Below, piece after piece: positions 1-6,089 of a stretch of DNA of 8,149 nucleotides (positions within the stretch are counted from its first letter, which is position 1; each line of letters opens with the position of its first letter). Both the position numbers and the translations under genes were made by a program. Source of the DNA: Acidimicrobiia bacterium (GTDB taxonomy: Bacteria > Actinomycetota > Acidimicrobiia > UBA5794 > UBA11373). The DNA is taken from positions 1 through 8,149 of the forward strand of contig JALOLI010000040.1 of assembly GCA_025456165.1 (NCBI GenBank), in the 5' to 3' direction. The notes beneath the pieces are model-generated. The model had not been told where the DNA came from, did not search any database, and was given only the letters and a program-made list of their open reading frames with translations.

Positions 1-744
1 CTGCTGCGGCGCAAGTCGAAGGTGCTCGTTGCCTTCGGCTCCTGCGCCCACCTGGGCGGCATCCCCGCCCTGGCCAACCTCTGGGACCGGGACGCCATCT
101 TCGACACGGCTTACCGGACCACGGCGTCCACCGTCAACCCCGACGGGGTCATGCCGCAGGTGAGCACGCCCTACGACGGCACCACGGTCACTCTGCCCGG
201 CTTCTACGACACGGTGCGGGCCCTGGACCAGGTCACCAGTGTGGATTACTACGTCCCCGGGTGTGCCCCCACGCCCAACATCATCGCCGGGGCGGTCCAG
301 GCCCTGCTGAGCGGCGACCTGCCGCCGGTCGGGACGGTCCTGGCTCCCGATATCGCCCTGTGCGACGAGTGCCCCCGACTCGACACCAAGCCACAGGACT
401 TGAGCCTGGAACGGTTCCGCCGGCCGCACGAGATCCTCGCCGACGAGGGGACCTGCCTGCTGGCCCAGGGCCTGCTCTGCATGGGGCCCGCCACCCGATC
501 CGGCTGCGGCCAGCTGTGCATCAACGGCAACATGCCCTGCACCGGTTGCTTCGGTCCCACCTCAAAGGTGCGCGACCAGGGCGGAAAGTACCTGTCGGCC
601 CTGGCCTCGATGCTGGAGGCCCTCGACGACGACGCCATCGAGAAGGCCCTCGACAGTATCCCCGACCCCATCGGCACTTTCTACCGTTACGGCCTGGCCG
701 GCTCGCTGCTGCGCCGGCGCAAGATGACTCCGGTCGACGCCTGA
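1..744 (+). CDS. [NiFe] hydrogenase small subunit, group 3 (F420-non-reducing/Mvh-like), 5' partial
   Basis: This is the electron-transfer subunit of a cytoplasmic [NiFe] hydrogenase; it wires the active site in the large subunit to a partner protein through iron-sulfur clusters. The frame is open at base 1, so the N-terminus and the first CxxC of the proximal cluster lie outside the window; 247 residues remain. The remaining proximal-cluster ligands are visible as FGSCA (Cys about 15) and VPGCAPTP (Cys about 88). A Cys-rich C-terminal region follows, with CDEC, CLLAQGLLCMGP, SGCGQLC and PCTGCFGP, the pattern typical of group 3 (Frh/Mvh/Hyh) small subunits. No Tat signal or C-terminal anchor is expected or seen. 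The stop is 14 bases before the large-subunit start. The group 3c (Mvh-like) assignment is an inference from the overall look; 3b or 3d cannot be excluded without the upstream genes. Confidence 0.93.
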   Translation: MLRRKSKVLVAFGSCAHLGGIPALANLWDRDAIFDTAYRTTASTVNPDGVMPQVSTPYDGTTVTLPGFYDTVRALDQVTSVDYYVPGCAPTPNIIAGAVQALLSGDLPPVGTVLAPDIALCDECPRLDTKPQDLSLERFRRPHEILADEGTCLLAQGLLCMGPATRSGCGQLCINGNMPCTGCFGPTSKVRDQGGKYLSALASMLEALDDDAIEKALDSIPDPIGTFYRYGLAGSLLRRRKMTPVDA

Positions 745-748
745 GGAG
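743..748 (+). promoter_or_regulatory. Shine-Dalgarno site of the hydrogenase large subunit
   Basis: GAGGAG overlaps the small-subunit stop codon and lies 10 bases before the ATG at 759. It supports 759 as the start rather than the much longer open frame that runs back to 261. Confidence 0.6.
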
Positions 749-758
749 CCCACAACAC

Positions 759-2312
759 ATGTCCCAAGAGATGACCACCCAGGAGGCGTGGCGCAAGGGC
801 TCGCAGGGAGCCCAGGCCGCCTACGCCCGCCGCCGCATCACCGTCGATCCCATCACCCGCCTCGAGGGGCACGGCAAGATCGACATCTTCCTCGACGAGG
901 GCGGCGAAGTGGAGCGCGCCTACTTCCAGGTCCCGGAGTTGCGCGGTTTCGAGAAGTTCGCCGAAGGCCGTCCTGCCGAGGACATGCCGCAGATCACCTC
1001 GCGCATCTGCGGGGTGTGCCCCACGGCGCACCACATGGCGGCGACCAAGGCCCTCGACGCTCTCTACCAGGTCGATCCCCCGCCGGCAGCAAAGAAGATC
1101 CGCGAACTGGTCTACTCGGCATTCATGGCCGAGGACCACGCCCTGCACTTCTACTTCCTCGGCGGGCCCGACTTCGTGGTGGGCCCCGAGGCCCCGGCGG
1201 CGCAGCGCAACATCCTCGGCGTCATCGGCGTGGTCGGCGAGGAAGTAGGCAAGCGGGTGATCACCATGCGCCGCCGCATTCGGGAGATCATCACCACGGT
1301 GGGCGGCAAGGTCATCCACCCGGTGCTGGGCCTCCCCGGCGGCGTGGCCAAGCGCGTGACCGCCGAGCAGCAAGCCGTGATCAAGGAGACGGCGGCCGAC
1401 GCCGTCGACTTCGCCCGGTTCACCCTCGACACCTTCCGGAACGTGGTGCTGGCCAACAAGGCCTATGTGGACCTCATCGTCTCCGACGCCTTCACTCACC
1501 GCACCTACTACATGGGTCTCGTGGATGAGAAGAACCGGCCCAACTTCTACGACGGCAAGATCCGCGTGGTCACCCCGGAGGGCGGGGAGTGGGCCAAGTT
1601 CGCCGCCGCTGACTACCTGGAGCATGTGGCCGAGCACGTCGAGCCCTGGTCGTACGTGAAGTTCTGCTACTTGAAGAAGGTGGGCTGGAACGGCTTCACC
1701 GACGGCGCCGAGAGCGGCATCTACTCGGTGGCCCCGCTGGCCCGGCTCAACGCCGCCGACGGCATGTCGACCCCGCTGGCCCAGGAGGCCTACGAGGAGA
1801 TGTACGCCACCCTCGGGGGCAAGCCGGTGCACCACACGCTGGCCAACCACTGGGCCCGGGTGGTCGAGCTGCTCAACGCGACGGAGCGCCTGAAGGAACT
1901 GGCCGACGATCCGGAACTGATCGACCCCAACGTGCGCACCCTGCCCACGGCGACGCCGCGGGAAGGCGTAGGAGTGGTCGAGGCGCCGCGGGGCACGCTC
2001 TTCCACCACTACGTCACCGACTCGCGCGGGGTCATCGAAAAGGCCAATCTGATCGTGGCGACGCAGAACAACTCGGCGCGCATGGCGATGAGCGTGGAGA
2101 AGGCGGCCAAGGGCCTCATCTCCAAGGGCGTCGTCTCCGACGGCATCCTCAACAAGGTGGAGATGGCCTTCCGGGCCTACGACCCCTGCCACGCCTGCGC
2201 CACGCACTCCCTGCCGGGGAGCATGCCGCTGGTCGTGGAGGTTCGCGGGAGCGCCGGCGAGACCCTGTCGCGTCTCCGCCGCGACTCCGATGGCAGCCTC
2301 CACCGCGAGTAG
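759..2312 (+). CDS. [NiFe] hydrogenase large (catalytic) subunit, group 3
   Basis: This subunit holds the Ni-Fe(CN)2CO centre that splits or forms H2. The protein has 517 residues from ATG 759. Motif L1 is RICGVC (residues 82-87), giving Cys84 and Cys87 as metal ligands, preceded by the conserved RLEGHG (34-39). Motif L2 is DPCHACATH (475-483), giving Cys477 and Cys480. Maturation normally cleaves after the last His, which would release a 34-residue tail rich in Arg and Asp. About 22 residues precede the conserved ITVDPITR block. An alternative ATG at 771 would shorten the protein by four residues but has a poorer ribosome site. The gene sits in order small subunit, large subunit, protease, and its last 23 bases overlap the protease gene. 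The cysteine motifs make the family certain; the subgroup (3c-like) is inferred. Confidence 0.96.
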   Translation: MSQEMTTQEAWRKGSQGAQAAYARRRITVDPITRLEGHGKIDIFLDEGGEVERAYFQVPELRGFEKFAEGRPAEDMPQITSRICGVCPTAHHMAATKALDALYQVDPPPAAKKIRELVYSAFMAEDHALHFYFLGGPDFVVGPEAPAAQRNILGVIGVVGEEVGKRVITMRRRIREIITTVGGKVIHPVLGLPGGVAKRVTAEQQAVIKETAADAVDFARFTLDTFRNVVLANKAYVDLIVSDAFTHRTYYMGLVDEKNRPNFYDGKIRVVTPEGGEWAKFAAADYLEHVAEHVEPWSYVKFCYLKKVGWNGFTDGAESGIYSVAPLARLNAADGMSTPLAQEAYEEMYATLGGKPVHHTLANHWARVVELLNATERLKELADDPELIDPNVRTLPTATPREGVGVVEAPRGTLFHHYVTDSRGVIEKANLIVATQNNSARMAMSVEKAAKGLISKGVVSDGILNKVEMAFRAYDPCHACATHSLPGSMPLVVEVRGSAGETLSRLRRDSDGSLHRE

Positions 2313-2889
2313 CGCGGCAGGCGGCCAGGCTGCCGGGGCAGACCGGCCCGTTCGGGTCCTCTGCCTGGGCAACGACCTGATCGCCGACGATGCCCTGGGC
2401 ATCGTCGCGGCGCGTTCCCTGTGCCGGCGGCTGGCCGCCGCCGGCGGGCCGCGTCCCGCCGGCCCGGCCTTCGACCCGGCGGCCACGATGAGCGCCTTCG
2501 ACCACCCCCGGGCGGGGGTGGTCGAAGTGGTGGAGACCGCCCTGACCGGCATGTACCTGGTCGAGGCGGTGGTGGGGGCTTCGCGACTGATCGTGGTGGA
2601 CAGCGTGGTCACCGGGTCGGCGGAGCCCGGCACCGTCGAGGTGCTGGGGGAGGAGGACTTCGCCGGCGCCCCGGCGGGCGGGTCGCCCCACTACATCGGG
2701 CTGTTCGAGGCGCTCGACCTGGCCCGGGGCCTGGGCCTGGATGTGCCGGATGAAGTGGTCATCGTGGCCGTAGAGGCGGGTGACTACTTCACGGTGGGGG
2801 GTGCGATGACCGCCGCCGTCGGGGCGGCGGTGCCCGTCGTGGTCGACCGGGTGCTGGCTCTGCTGGAGGGTGTGGCCGCCGGGAGGTGA
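2290..2889 (+). CDS. Hydrogenase maturation protease (HybD/HycI family, peptidase M52)
   Basis: This nickel-dependent endopeptidase trims the C-terminal tail of the large subunit after nickel insertion. The 199-residue protein shows the family start GNDLIADDALG (residues 27-37), IVVD (101-104) and SPHYIG (132-137). By alignment with E. coli HybD, whose nickel-binding residues are Glu16, Asp62 and His93, the equivalents are Asp34, Asp104 and His134; Asp in place of Glu at the first position is conservative. The start ATG lies inside the large-subunit gene and has no clear Shine-Dalgarno site, which suggests translational coupling. No other ATG, GTG or TTG start precedes the GND motif. About 20-25 extra residues (about 52-76) sit between the first helix and second strand compared with HycI, and their DNA holds two perfect inverted repeats. 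The tail of the upstream subunit is the likely substrate. Confidence 0.92.
   Translation: MAASTASSAAGGQAAGADRPVRVLCLGNDLIADDALGIVAARSLCRRLAAAGGPRPAGPAFDPAATMSAFDHPRAGVVEVVETALTGMYLVEAVVGASRLIVVDSVVTGSAEPGTVEVLGEEDFAGAPAGGSPHYIGLFEALDLARGLGLDVPDEVVIVAVEAGDYFTVGGAMTAAVGAAVPVVVDRVLALLEGVAAGR
2440..2463 (+). repeat. Perfect inverted repeat, 9-bp arms, inside the protease gene
   Basis: GCCGGCGGG at 2440-2448 and its exact complement CCCGCCGGC at 2455-2463 flank a 6-base loop. It lies in the part of the gene that encodes the extra residues absent from HycI. Arms this GC-rich can arise by chance in such DNA; the neighbouring 15-bp repeat makes it more notable. Confidence 0.6.
2496..2527 (+). repeat. 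Perfect 32-bp palindrome, 15-bp arms with a 2-base centre, inside the protease gene
   Basis: CTTCGACCACCCCCG at 2496-2510 is followed by GG and then the exact complement CGGGGGTGGTCGAAG at 2513-2527. As RNA it would fold into a stem of about 14 pairs with a four-base loop. It encodes protease residues around 70-80, at the end of the lineage-specific insert. The arms contain mixed sequence (TTCGACCAC), so this is less easily explained by base composition than other short GC hairpins here. Confidence 0.85.
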
Positions 2890-2891
2890 GG

Positions 2892-2909
2892 CCCGGCGCC
2901 GCCGCCGGG
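2892..2909 (+). terminator. Hairpin after the hydrogenase operon, candidate terminator
   Basis: CCCGGCG (2892-2898) pairs perfectly with CGCCGGG (2903-2909) around a four-base CCGC loop, starting three bases after the protease stop codon. No T-run follows, which is common for actinobacterial hairpin terminators. A separate promoter about 65 bases further on fits an operon boundary here. Confidence 0.45.
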
Positions 2910-2960
2910 GAGCGGCCGGCCGGGGTCTCGCGTTATCCGTTGGGATTGCCGCCGCGCCAG

Positions 2961-2973
2961 AGACGGCCCGTCT
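2961..2973 (+). promoter_or_regulatory. Inverted repeat abutting the -10 element, possible operator
   Basis: AGACGG (2961-2966), one C, then CCGTCT (2968-2973) form a perfect 13-bp palindrome. Its last T is the first base of the TACAAT hexamer. Its position suggests a regulator site, but no regulator is visible in the window. Confidence 0.35.
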
Positions 2974-2978
2974 ACAAT
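2973..2978 (+). promoter_or_regulatory. -10 promoter hexamer TACAAT
   Basis: TACAAT fits the actinobacterial TANNNT -10 consensus. Transcription would start near 2985, giving a short leader of about 27 bases before ATG 3012. No convincing -35 box is present at the usual distance. The sequence from the hexamer onward closely matches the promoter at 7513. Confidence 0.5.
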
Positions 2979-2998
2979 CACATCAGTGTGATTCCCCT

Positions 2999-3004
2999 GG
3001 GAGG
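2999..3004 (+). promoter_or_regulatory. Shine-Dalgarno site deciding the start at 3012
   Basis: GGGAGG lies 7 bases before ATG 3012. It favours this start over the in-frame GTG codons at 2988 and at 2886. Confidence 0.55.
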
Positions 3005-3011
3005 CGGGGGT

Positions 3012-3302
3012 ATGTCGTTGGTATCGGAGCCCAGGTCCCGTCGAGCGTGGCGCCGCGAGGTCGCGGCCCATCTGGTGAATCGGGTAGATTCCGCCGGGCA
3101 CGCCCGTTTCGTGGCCCACTCTCTGGAAGCGCGCCGCGAGATGCTGAAGGTGGCTCGCCTGCTGCCTCCCGATGTCATCGCCGAGATCTACGCCGACCCG
3201 CGGCACCCCACCCGGACCTACATGGAGGTCTTCCTGACCCCCGCTCCGGCCGAGTTCGAACCGGGGTTCCGGGTCGTCTACCCCGACCGCGCCACCGGCT
3301 GA
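3012..3302 (+). CDS. Small protein of unknown function (96 residues)
   Basis: I do not recognise this protein. It is 96 residues, soluble, basic in its first third (SRRAWRREVAAHLVNR), with a probable helix through HARFVAHSLEARREMLKVARLL. A possible beta part follows, with the patterns YADPRHPTRTYMEVFL and EFEPGFRVVYP. There is no signal peptide, membrane segment or Cys motif. The ATG at 3012 is preceded by GGGAGG at good spacing and a TACAAT promoter. An in-frame GTG at 2988 is a possible near-leaderless start, and GTG 2886 would overlap the protease stop but would translate through the promoter. Start and coding signal look real; function is unknown. A short hairpin (CCCGG-GTTC-CCGGG, 3306-3319) follows the stop. 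It stands between the hydrogenase operon and the membrane-protein pair, with no evidence of belonging to either. Confidence 0.7.
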   Translation: MSLVSEPRSRRAWRREVAAHLVNRVDSAGHARFVAHSLEARREMLKVARLLPPDVIAEIYADPRHPTRTYMEVFLTPAPAEFEPGFRVVYPDRATG

Positions 3303-3348
3303 GCCCCCGGGTTCCCGGGCGGCGCGGTATCGTCTGGCCACCAGCTTT

Positions 3349-3356
3349 GGAGGAGG
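3349..3356 (+). promoter_or_regulatory. Shine-Dalgarno site supporting a TTG start
   Basis: GGAGGAGG lies just before the TTG at 3361 (4 to 7 bases depending on which GGAGG is used). It is the strongest ribosome site in the window and is the main reason to accept the TTG start. A weak TANNNT match (TATCGT, 3328-3333) upstream could be its promoter. Confidence 0.55.
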
Positions 3357-3360
3357 TGGC

Positions 3361-4047
3361 TTGGCCGACGCCGGCGTCCCTACCGCCGCGGGGCCATCGC
3401 GTGCCGAGCGCTGGGAGGCGCGTCGGCGGGCCCTCATCCCGGCGCTGATCGCCCTGACGTCGGTGCTCGGCGCGGTCGGCGCCTGGCGCGCCGCGGTGGC
3501 CTCGGGGGCCGCCGGCGGGGCGGAGCGGCAGGCCTTCGCCGACACGGTGGCCGCCGAACTGCAGGGGGCCGTCCTCGAAACCCAACTGGCGTCGGTGGAG
3601 TTCACCTACGCCCGCGTGGCCGCCCTCGAAGCCCGGGCGGAGCCTCTGGAGGAGGCCGCGGCGGCAGCAGAGGGGGACGAGGCGGCGCGCTTGGAGGCGC
3701 TCGCCGGCGCCTACCGGTCGACGGCCGACGGCCTGCGGCCCTTCATCGATGCCGATGCTCTCGCCGCCGATGGCAGCCTGGGCTTGGAGGGAGCGCGCCG
3801 CACGCGGCTCGACCTGGCCGGGGATTTCCAGGATCTGGACCCAGGGCCTGAGGAAGCGGCGATTGCCGACTACCGGGCGAAGGCCGGGCGCCTCGTCGGC
3901 CTGACGGCGCTGCTGGTGTCCGCCGCCCTCTTCTTCACTCTGGCGGAGGTGAGCCGCCACCGCCGGACGGGCGTCCTCTTCTGGCACGGCGGGGCGGCCG
4001 TGCTGCTGGTCGCGGTGGCCCTGCTGATCGTGGTGGAGGCGCTGTGA
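3361..4047 (+). CDS. Three-helix membrane protein, first of a tandem paralogous pair
   Basis: Function is not known. The 228-residue protein starts at TTG behind GGAGGAGG. A short Arg-rich N-terminus (RAERWEARRR) precedes a membrane helix at about 24-46. An Ala/Glu-rich, probably helical or coiled-coil region of about 125 residues follows, then helices at about 176-197 and 204-226, joined by a basic turn (SRHRRTG). By the positive-inside rule, the N-terminus and basic turn are cytoplasmic, and the helical region and C-terminus are outside. The layout recalls DUF4337-type proteins, but that is a resemblance in architecture only. The next gene overlaps by four bases (GTGA) and encodes a protein with the same layout. 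Shared features include LRPFIDAD here and LAPFVDFD there, and an SR pair ending the second helix. Confidence 0.85.
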   Translation: MADAGVPTAAGPSRAERWEARRRALIPALIALTSVLGAVGAWRAAVASGAAGGAERQAFADTVAAELQGAVLETQLASVEFTYARVAALEARAEPLEEAAAAAEGDEAARLEALAGAYRSTADGLRPFIDADALAADGSLGLEGARRTRLDLAGDFQDLDPGPEEAAIADYRAKAGRLVGLTALLVSAALFFTLAEVSRHRRTGVLFWHGGAAVLLVAVALLIVVEAL

Positions 4048-5342
4048 TCCCCGGCGAGTCGGCCCCTTCCGGATTCCCCCCGGTGGAAGCGCCGGCGGCG
4101 GCGGACCGCCGGCGCCGACGGTGGGACGGGGTGGACATCCCCCGGCGGGTGGCAGTGCTGATCATGGTGGTCACGCTGCTGGGAGCGGTGTTCTCCTTCT
4201 TACAGACGGCCGCCTCCAACCGAGCCGCCGACGCCGCCCGTCGCGGCGACGGTGCCGCCGTGCGGGCCCAGGGCGAGGCGGCGCAGGCCGCGGCGATGAT
4301 CTCGGCGCAGTGGCGCATTTGGGTGCTGGCCGCCGAGGACGGCCAGATTGCCCTGTCCCTGGAAGGGGCGGCTGATCCGAACATCGCGGCGCTCGCCCAG
4401 GCCGCCGGGGCCGGTTTTCTCGCCCTGGCGCCGTTCGTCGACTTCGACCTCTTCGGGGAAGCGGGCAGCGAGTGGCAGGGCCTCTACGCTCGGGCGTGGT
4501 CGGCGCCCTATCGCGAGGTCGAACTGCAGAAGGCCTACGCGGCCGAGCGCGACGGCTGGGGCGGCAAGGGCAAGGACTACGTCGCCGTGGTCACCGTCCT
4601 GGCGGTGTCCCTCTTCCTCATCGGCCTGAGCCGCACTCCCGTGGCCGCCTCTTCAGGCCCGCTCCTGGTGGGGGCCGGGGCGGGCCTGGCCGCTCTGACC
4701 GCCCTGCTCGGCCTGCTGGTCTTCCTGCGCCCCGTCGCCGCCCCTTCTCCGGAGGCGATCGACGCCTTCGTGGAGGGCCAGGTGCTGTTCGAGTCGGCGT
4801 CCGGCGCCGACGGCCTGCGCCGTGCCGAAGAGGCCTTCACCACAGCGATCACCGTTCGTGCCGACTACTCCGCCGCTCTCTTCTGGCGGGGTCTGACCCG
4901 CAGCGCCCTCGACCTCTCCCGCCCGGAGGGCCCGGCCGGATCGGAGGGGGCCCGCGACGACTTCGCCCGCGTGGCCTCTCTGGACCCGCTGAACGCGGTG
5001 GCCTGGAACAACCTGGCCGCGGCTCGGTTCTGGCTGGGTGACCTGGACGGCGCCCTCGGTGCCATCGGGACCTCGTTGGAACTCGACCCCGGCGACCTGC
5101 TGGCTAACCTGAACCGGGCTTTCTTCCTCGCCGTCGCGGGGGATGCCGCGGCTTACGAGGCGCAGATGGGCCGGGTGCGGGGCGTCCTGGAGGGCGGCGA
5201 GGTCTCGGCGGTCACGGCCGACCTGCTCCTGTCCCAGGCCCTGTACCTGCTCGACGTGGCCGAGCGCCATCGGCCGCAGTACTCCGCCGCCATCGAGCAG
5301 ACCCGGGCGGATCTGCAGGCGCTGCGCGCCTCCGTCCCCTAG
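4044..5342 (+). CDS. Three-helix membrane protein with C-terminal TPR domain, second of a tandem pair
   Basis: This 432-residue protein starts at GTG, overlapping the previous stop as GTGA, so the two are probably made together. Its first 230 residues repeat the upstream layout: an Arg-rich N-terminus (DRRRRRW), helix about 36-54, an Ala-rich helical segment, and helices about 179-196 and 206-229. After this come TPR-like repeats at about 238-272, 273-315, 316-350 and 351-383. The 316-350 unit is the most canonical (AWNNLAAARFWLGDLDGALG, then LELDP). TPR domains bind partner proteins or peptides. With three membrane helices and a cytoplasmic N-terminus, the TPR domain is predicted on the outer face. 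No catalytic motif is visible. A role as a complex scaffold is inference. The stop overlaps that of the converging gene. Confidence 0.88.
   Translation: MIPGESAPSGFPPVEAPAAADRRRRRWDGVDIPRRVAVLIMVVTLLGAVFSFLQTAASNRAADAARRGDGAAVRAQGEAAQAAAMISAQWRIWVLAAEDGQIALSLEGAADPNIAALAQAAGAGFLALAPFVDFDLFGEAGSEWQGLYARAWSAPYREVELQKAYAAERDGWGGKGKDYVAVVTVLAVSLFLIGLSRTPVAASSGPLLVGAGAGLAALTALLGLLVFLRPVAAPSPEAIDAFVEGQVLFESASGADGLRRAEEAFTTAITVRADYSAALFWRGLTRSALDLSRPEGPAGSEGARDDFARVASLDPLNAVAWNNLAAARFWLGDLDGALGAIGTSLELDPGDLLANLNRAFFLAVAGDAAAYEAQMGRVRGVLEGGEVSAVTADLLLSQALYLLDVAERHRPQYSAAIEQTRADLQALRASVP
4089..4115 (+). repeat. Inverted repeat, 10-bp arms, early in the TPR membrane gene
   Basis: GCGCCGGCGG (4089-4098) and its exact complement CCGCCGGCGC (4106-4115) flank seven bases, 45 bases after the start codon. 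The arms are pure G+C in a stretch encoding Ala and Arg, so chance is likely; as mRNA structure it could still affect early translation. Confidence 0.5.
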
Positions 5343-6073
5343 CCCAGGTTGGGGCGGGCCAGGAAGCGCTCCAGGACCCCGGGATCGCCGAAGGCCTCGG
5401 CGGCTTTGGTGCCGAGGCGCCGGTACAGGATGAGCAGCAGGTCCGAGGCCCGGCCCCGCAGTGCGGCATCCCCCTTGGAGTGGCTCCTCTGGACTACCAG
5501 GGCCCCGGCCCGGTCTTCGGCGACCGTCCACTCCCCGGCGGCGTCGGTGGCGTGGAGGTGGACCGTGCCCCCGACGGGCAGAGCGCCCTCGGTCCGCCAG
5601 GTGGCGGTGTGCTCCAGGAACTCGTCGATGGAGTCGGCGGCCAGGTCCGGCTCGATGGAGAACGCCCGGCCGGCGGCGTGCTCGGCATCCCAGCGGTGCA
5701 CGGCAGCCTCCTGCGCCTGGTGGCGGATGACGAAGCCGGCGTCTTTCTGACGCGCCCAGGTCCACACCGGTGTCGCCGGGTCGGCGACGGCCAGGGTTGA
5801 GGCCAGATGCTCCACCCCGGAGCGGCAGCGGGCGAGGAGAGCCGGGAAGCCCTCCGGCCGCTCCAGCCGGGCCACGGCCTCCGGGTCCTGGAGCTGGCGG
5901 GCGACGATCTCGGCCCAGAAGTACTGGACTTCGGTGAGGTGCCAGACCAGCTCGGCCACGTCCCAGCCGGGGCAGCTGGGAACCTGCGCTGCCGGTCCGG
6001 CGGCCTCGGCCGCGGCGGCGAGGCCGAGGCCGTCGCGGCGGACGGCGGCGGGATAGTCCAGGTGGTGGGGCAT
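5339..6073 (-). CDS. DinB/maleylpyruvate isomerase-fold protein (TIGR03083-like, mycothiol-associated family)
   Basis: Members of this family have a four-helix DinB-type bundle with a divalent metal site; the best known is the mycothiol-dependent maleylpyruvate isomerase of Corynebacterium, but most are uncharacterised. The protein has 244 residues. Near the N-terminus is CPGWDVAELVWHL (Cys34, metal-type His45), and in the middle EAAVHRWDAE (Glu122, His126). These match the His/Glu/His zinc ligands of the Corynebacterium enzyme (His52, Glu144, His148). The C-terminal part (from about 155) has the usual beta-rich domain with GTVHLHATD and GRASDLLLILYRRL. ATG 6073 is chosen because GGAGA lies five bases before it and homologues begin near this point. 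The gene starts 16 bases after the stop of the P-loop gene upstream, so they are probably co-transcribed. The substrate cannot be told. Confidence 0.85.
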   Translation of the reverse strand: MPHHLDYPAAVRRDGLGLAAAAEAAGPAAQVPSCPGWDVAELVWHLTEVQYFWAEIVARQLQDPEAVARLERPEGFPALLARCRSGVEHLASTLAVADPATPVWTWARQKDAGFVIRHQAQEAAVHRWDAEHAAGRAFSIEPDLAADSIDEFLEHTATWRTEGALPVGGTVHLHATDAAGEWTVAEDRAGALVVQRSHSKGDAALRGRASDLLLILYRRLGTKAAEAFGDPGVLERFLARPNLG

Positions 6074-6089
6074 GGGGTCTCCGTTGGGC

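Noticed and set aside
261..758. N-terminal extension of the hydrogenase large subunit to 261
   Set aside because: It overlaps the small-subunit gene in another frame, reads as Arg/Pro/Gly shadow sequence, and the ATG at 759 has a proper Shine-Dalgarno site and the expected distance to the conserved RLEGHG block.
687..2633. A 648-residue open frame on the minus strand opposite the hydrogenase genes
   Set aside because: It is opposite an unmistakable large-subunit gene, has low-complexity His/Gly/Val-rich composition and no domain; long antisense frames are expected in DNA with strong GC third-position bias.
2886..3011. GTG start at 2886 for the 96-residue gene, overlapping the protease stop as GTGA
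   Set aside because: The added residues look non-coding, and the extension would translate through a hairpin, a TACAAT promoter and a Shine-Dalgarno site that together point to 3012.
3306..3319. Hairpin CCCGG-GTTC-CCGGG as a strong terminator after the 96-residue gene
   Set aside because: Only five base pairs, no T-run and no extension of the stem; too weak to list separately, though it is mentioned with the gene.
6002..6031. Inverted repeat GGCCTCGGCC / GGCCGAGGCC with a 10-base loop
   Set aside because: It falls in an Ala/Glu-rich low-complexity part of the DinB-fold gene where repeated GCC/GAG codons produce such arms by composition.
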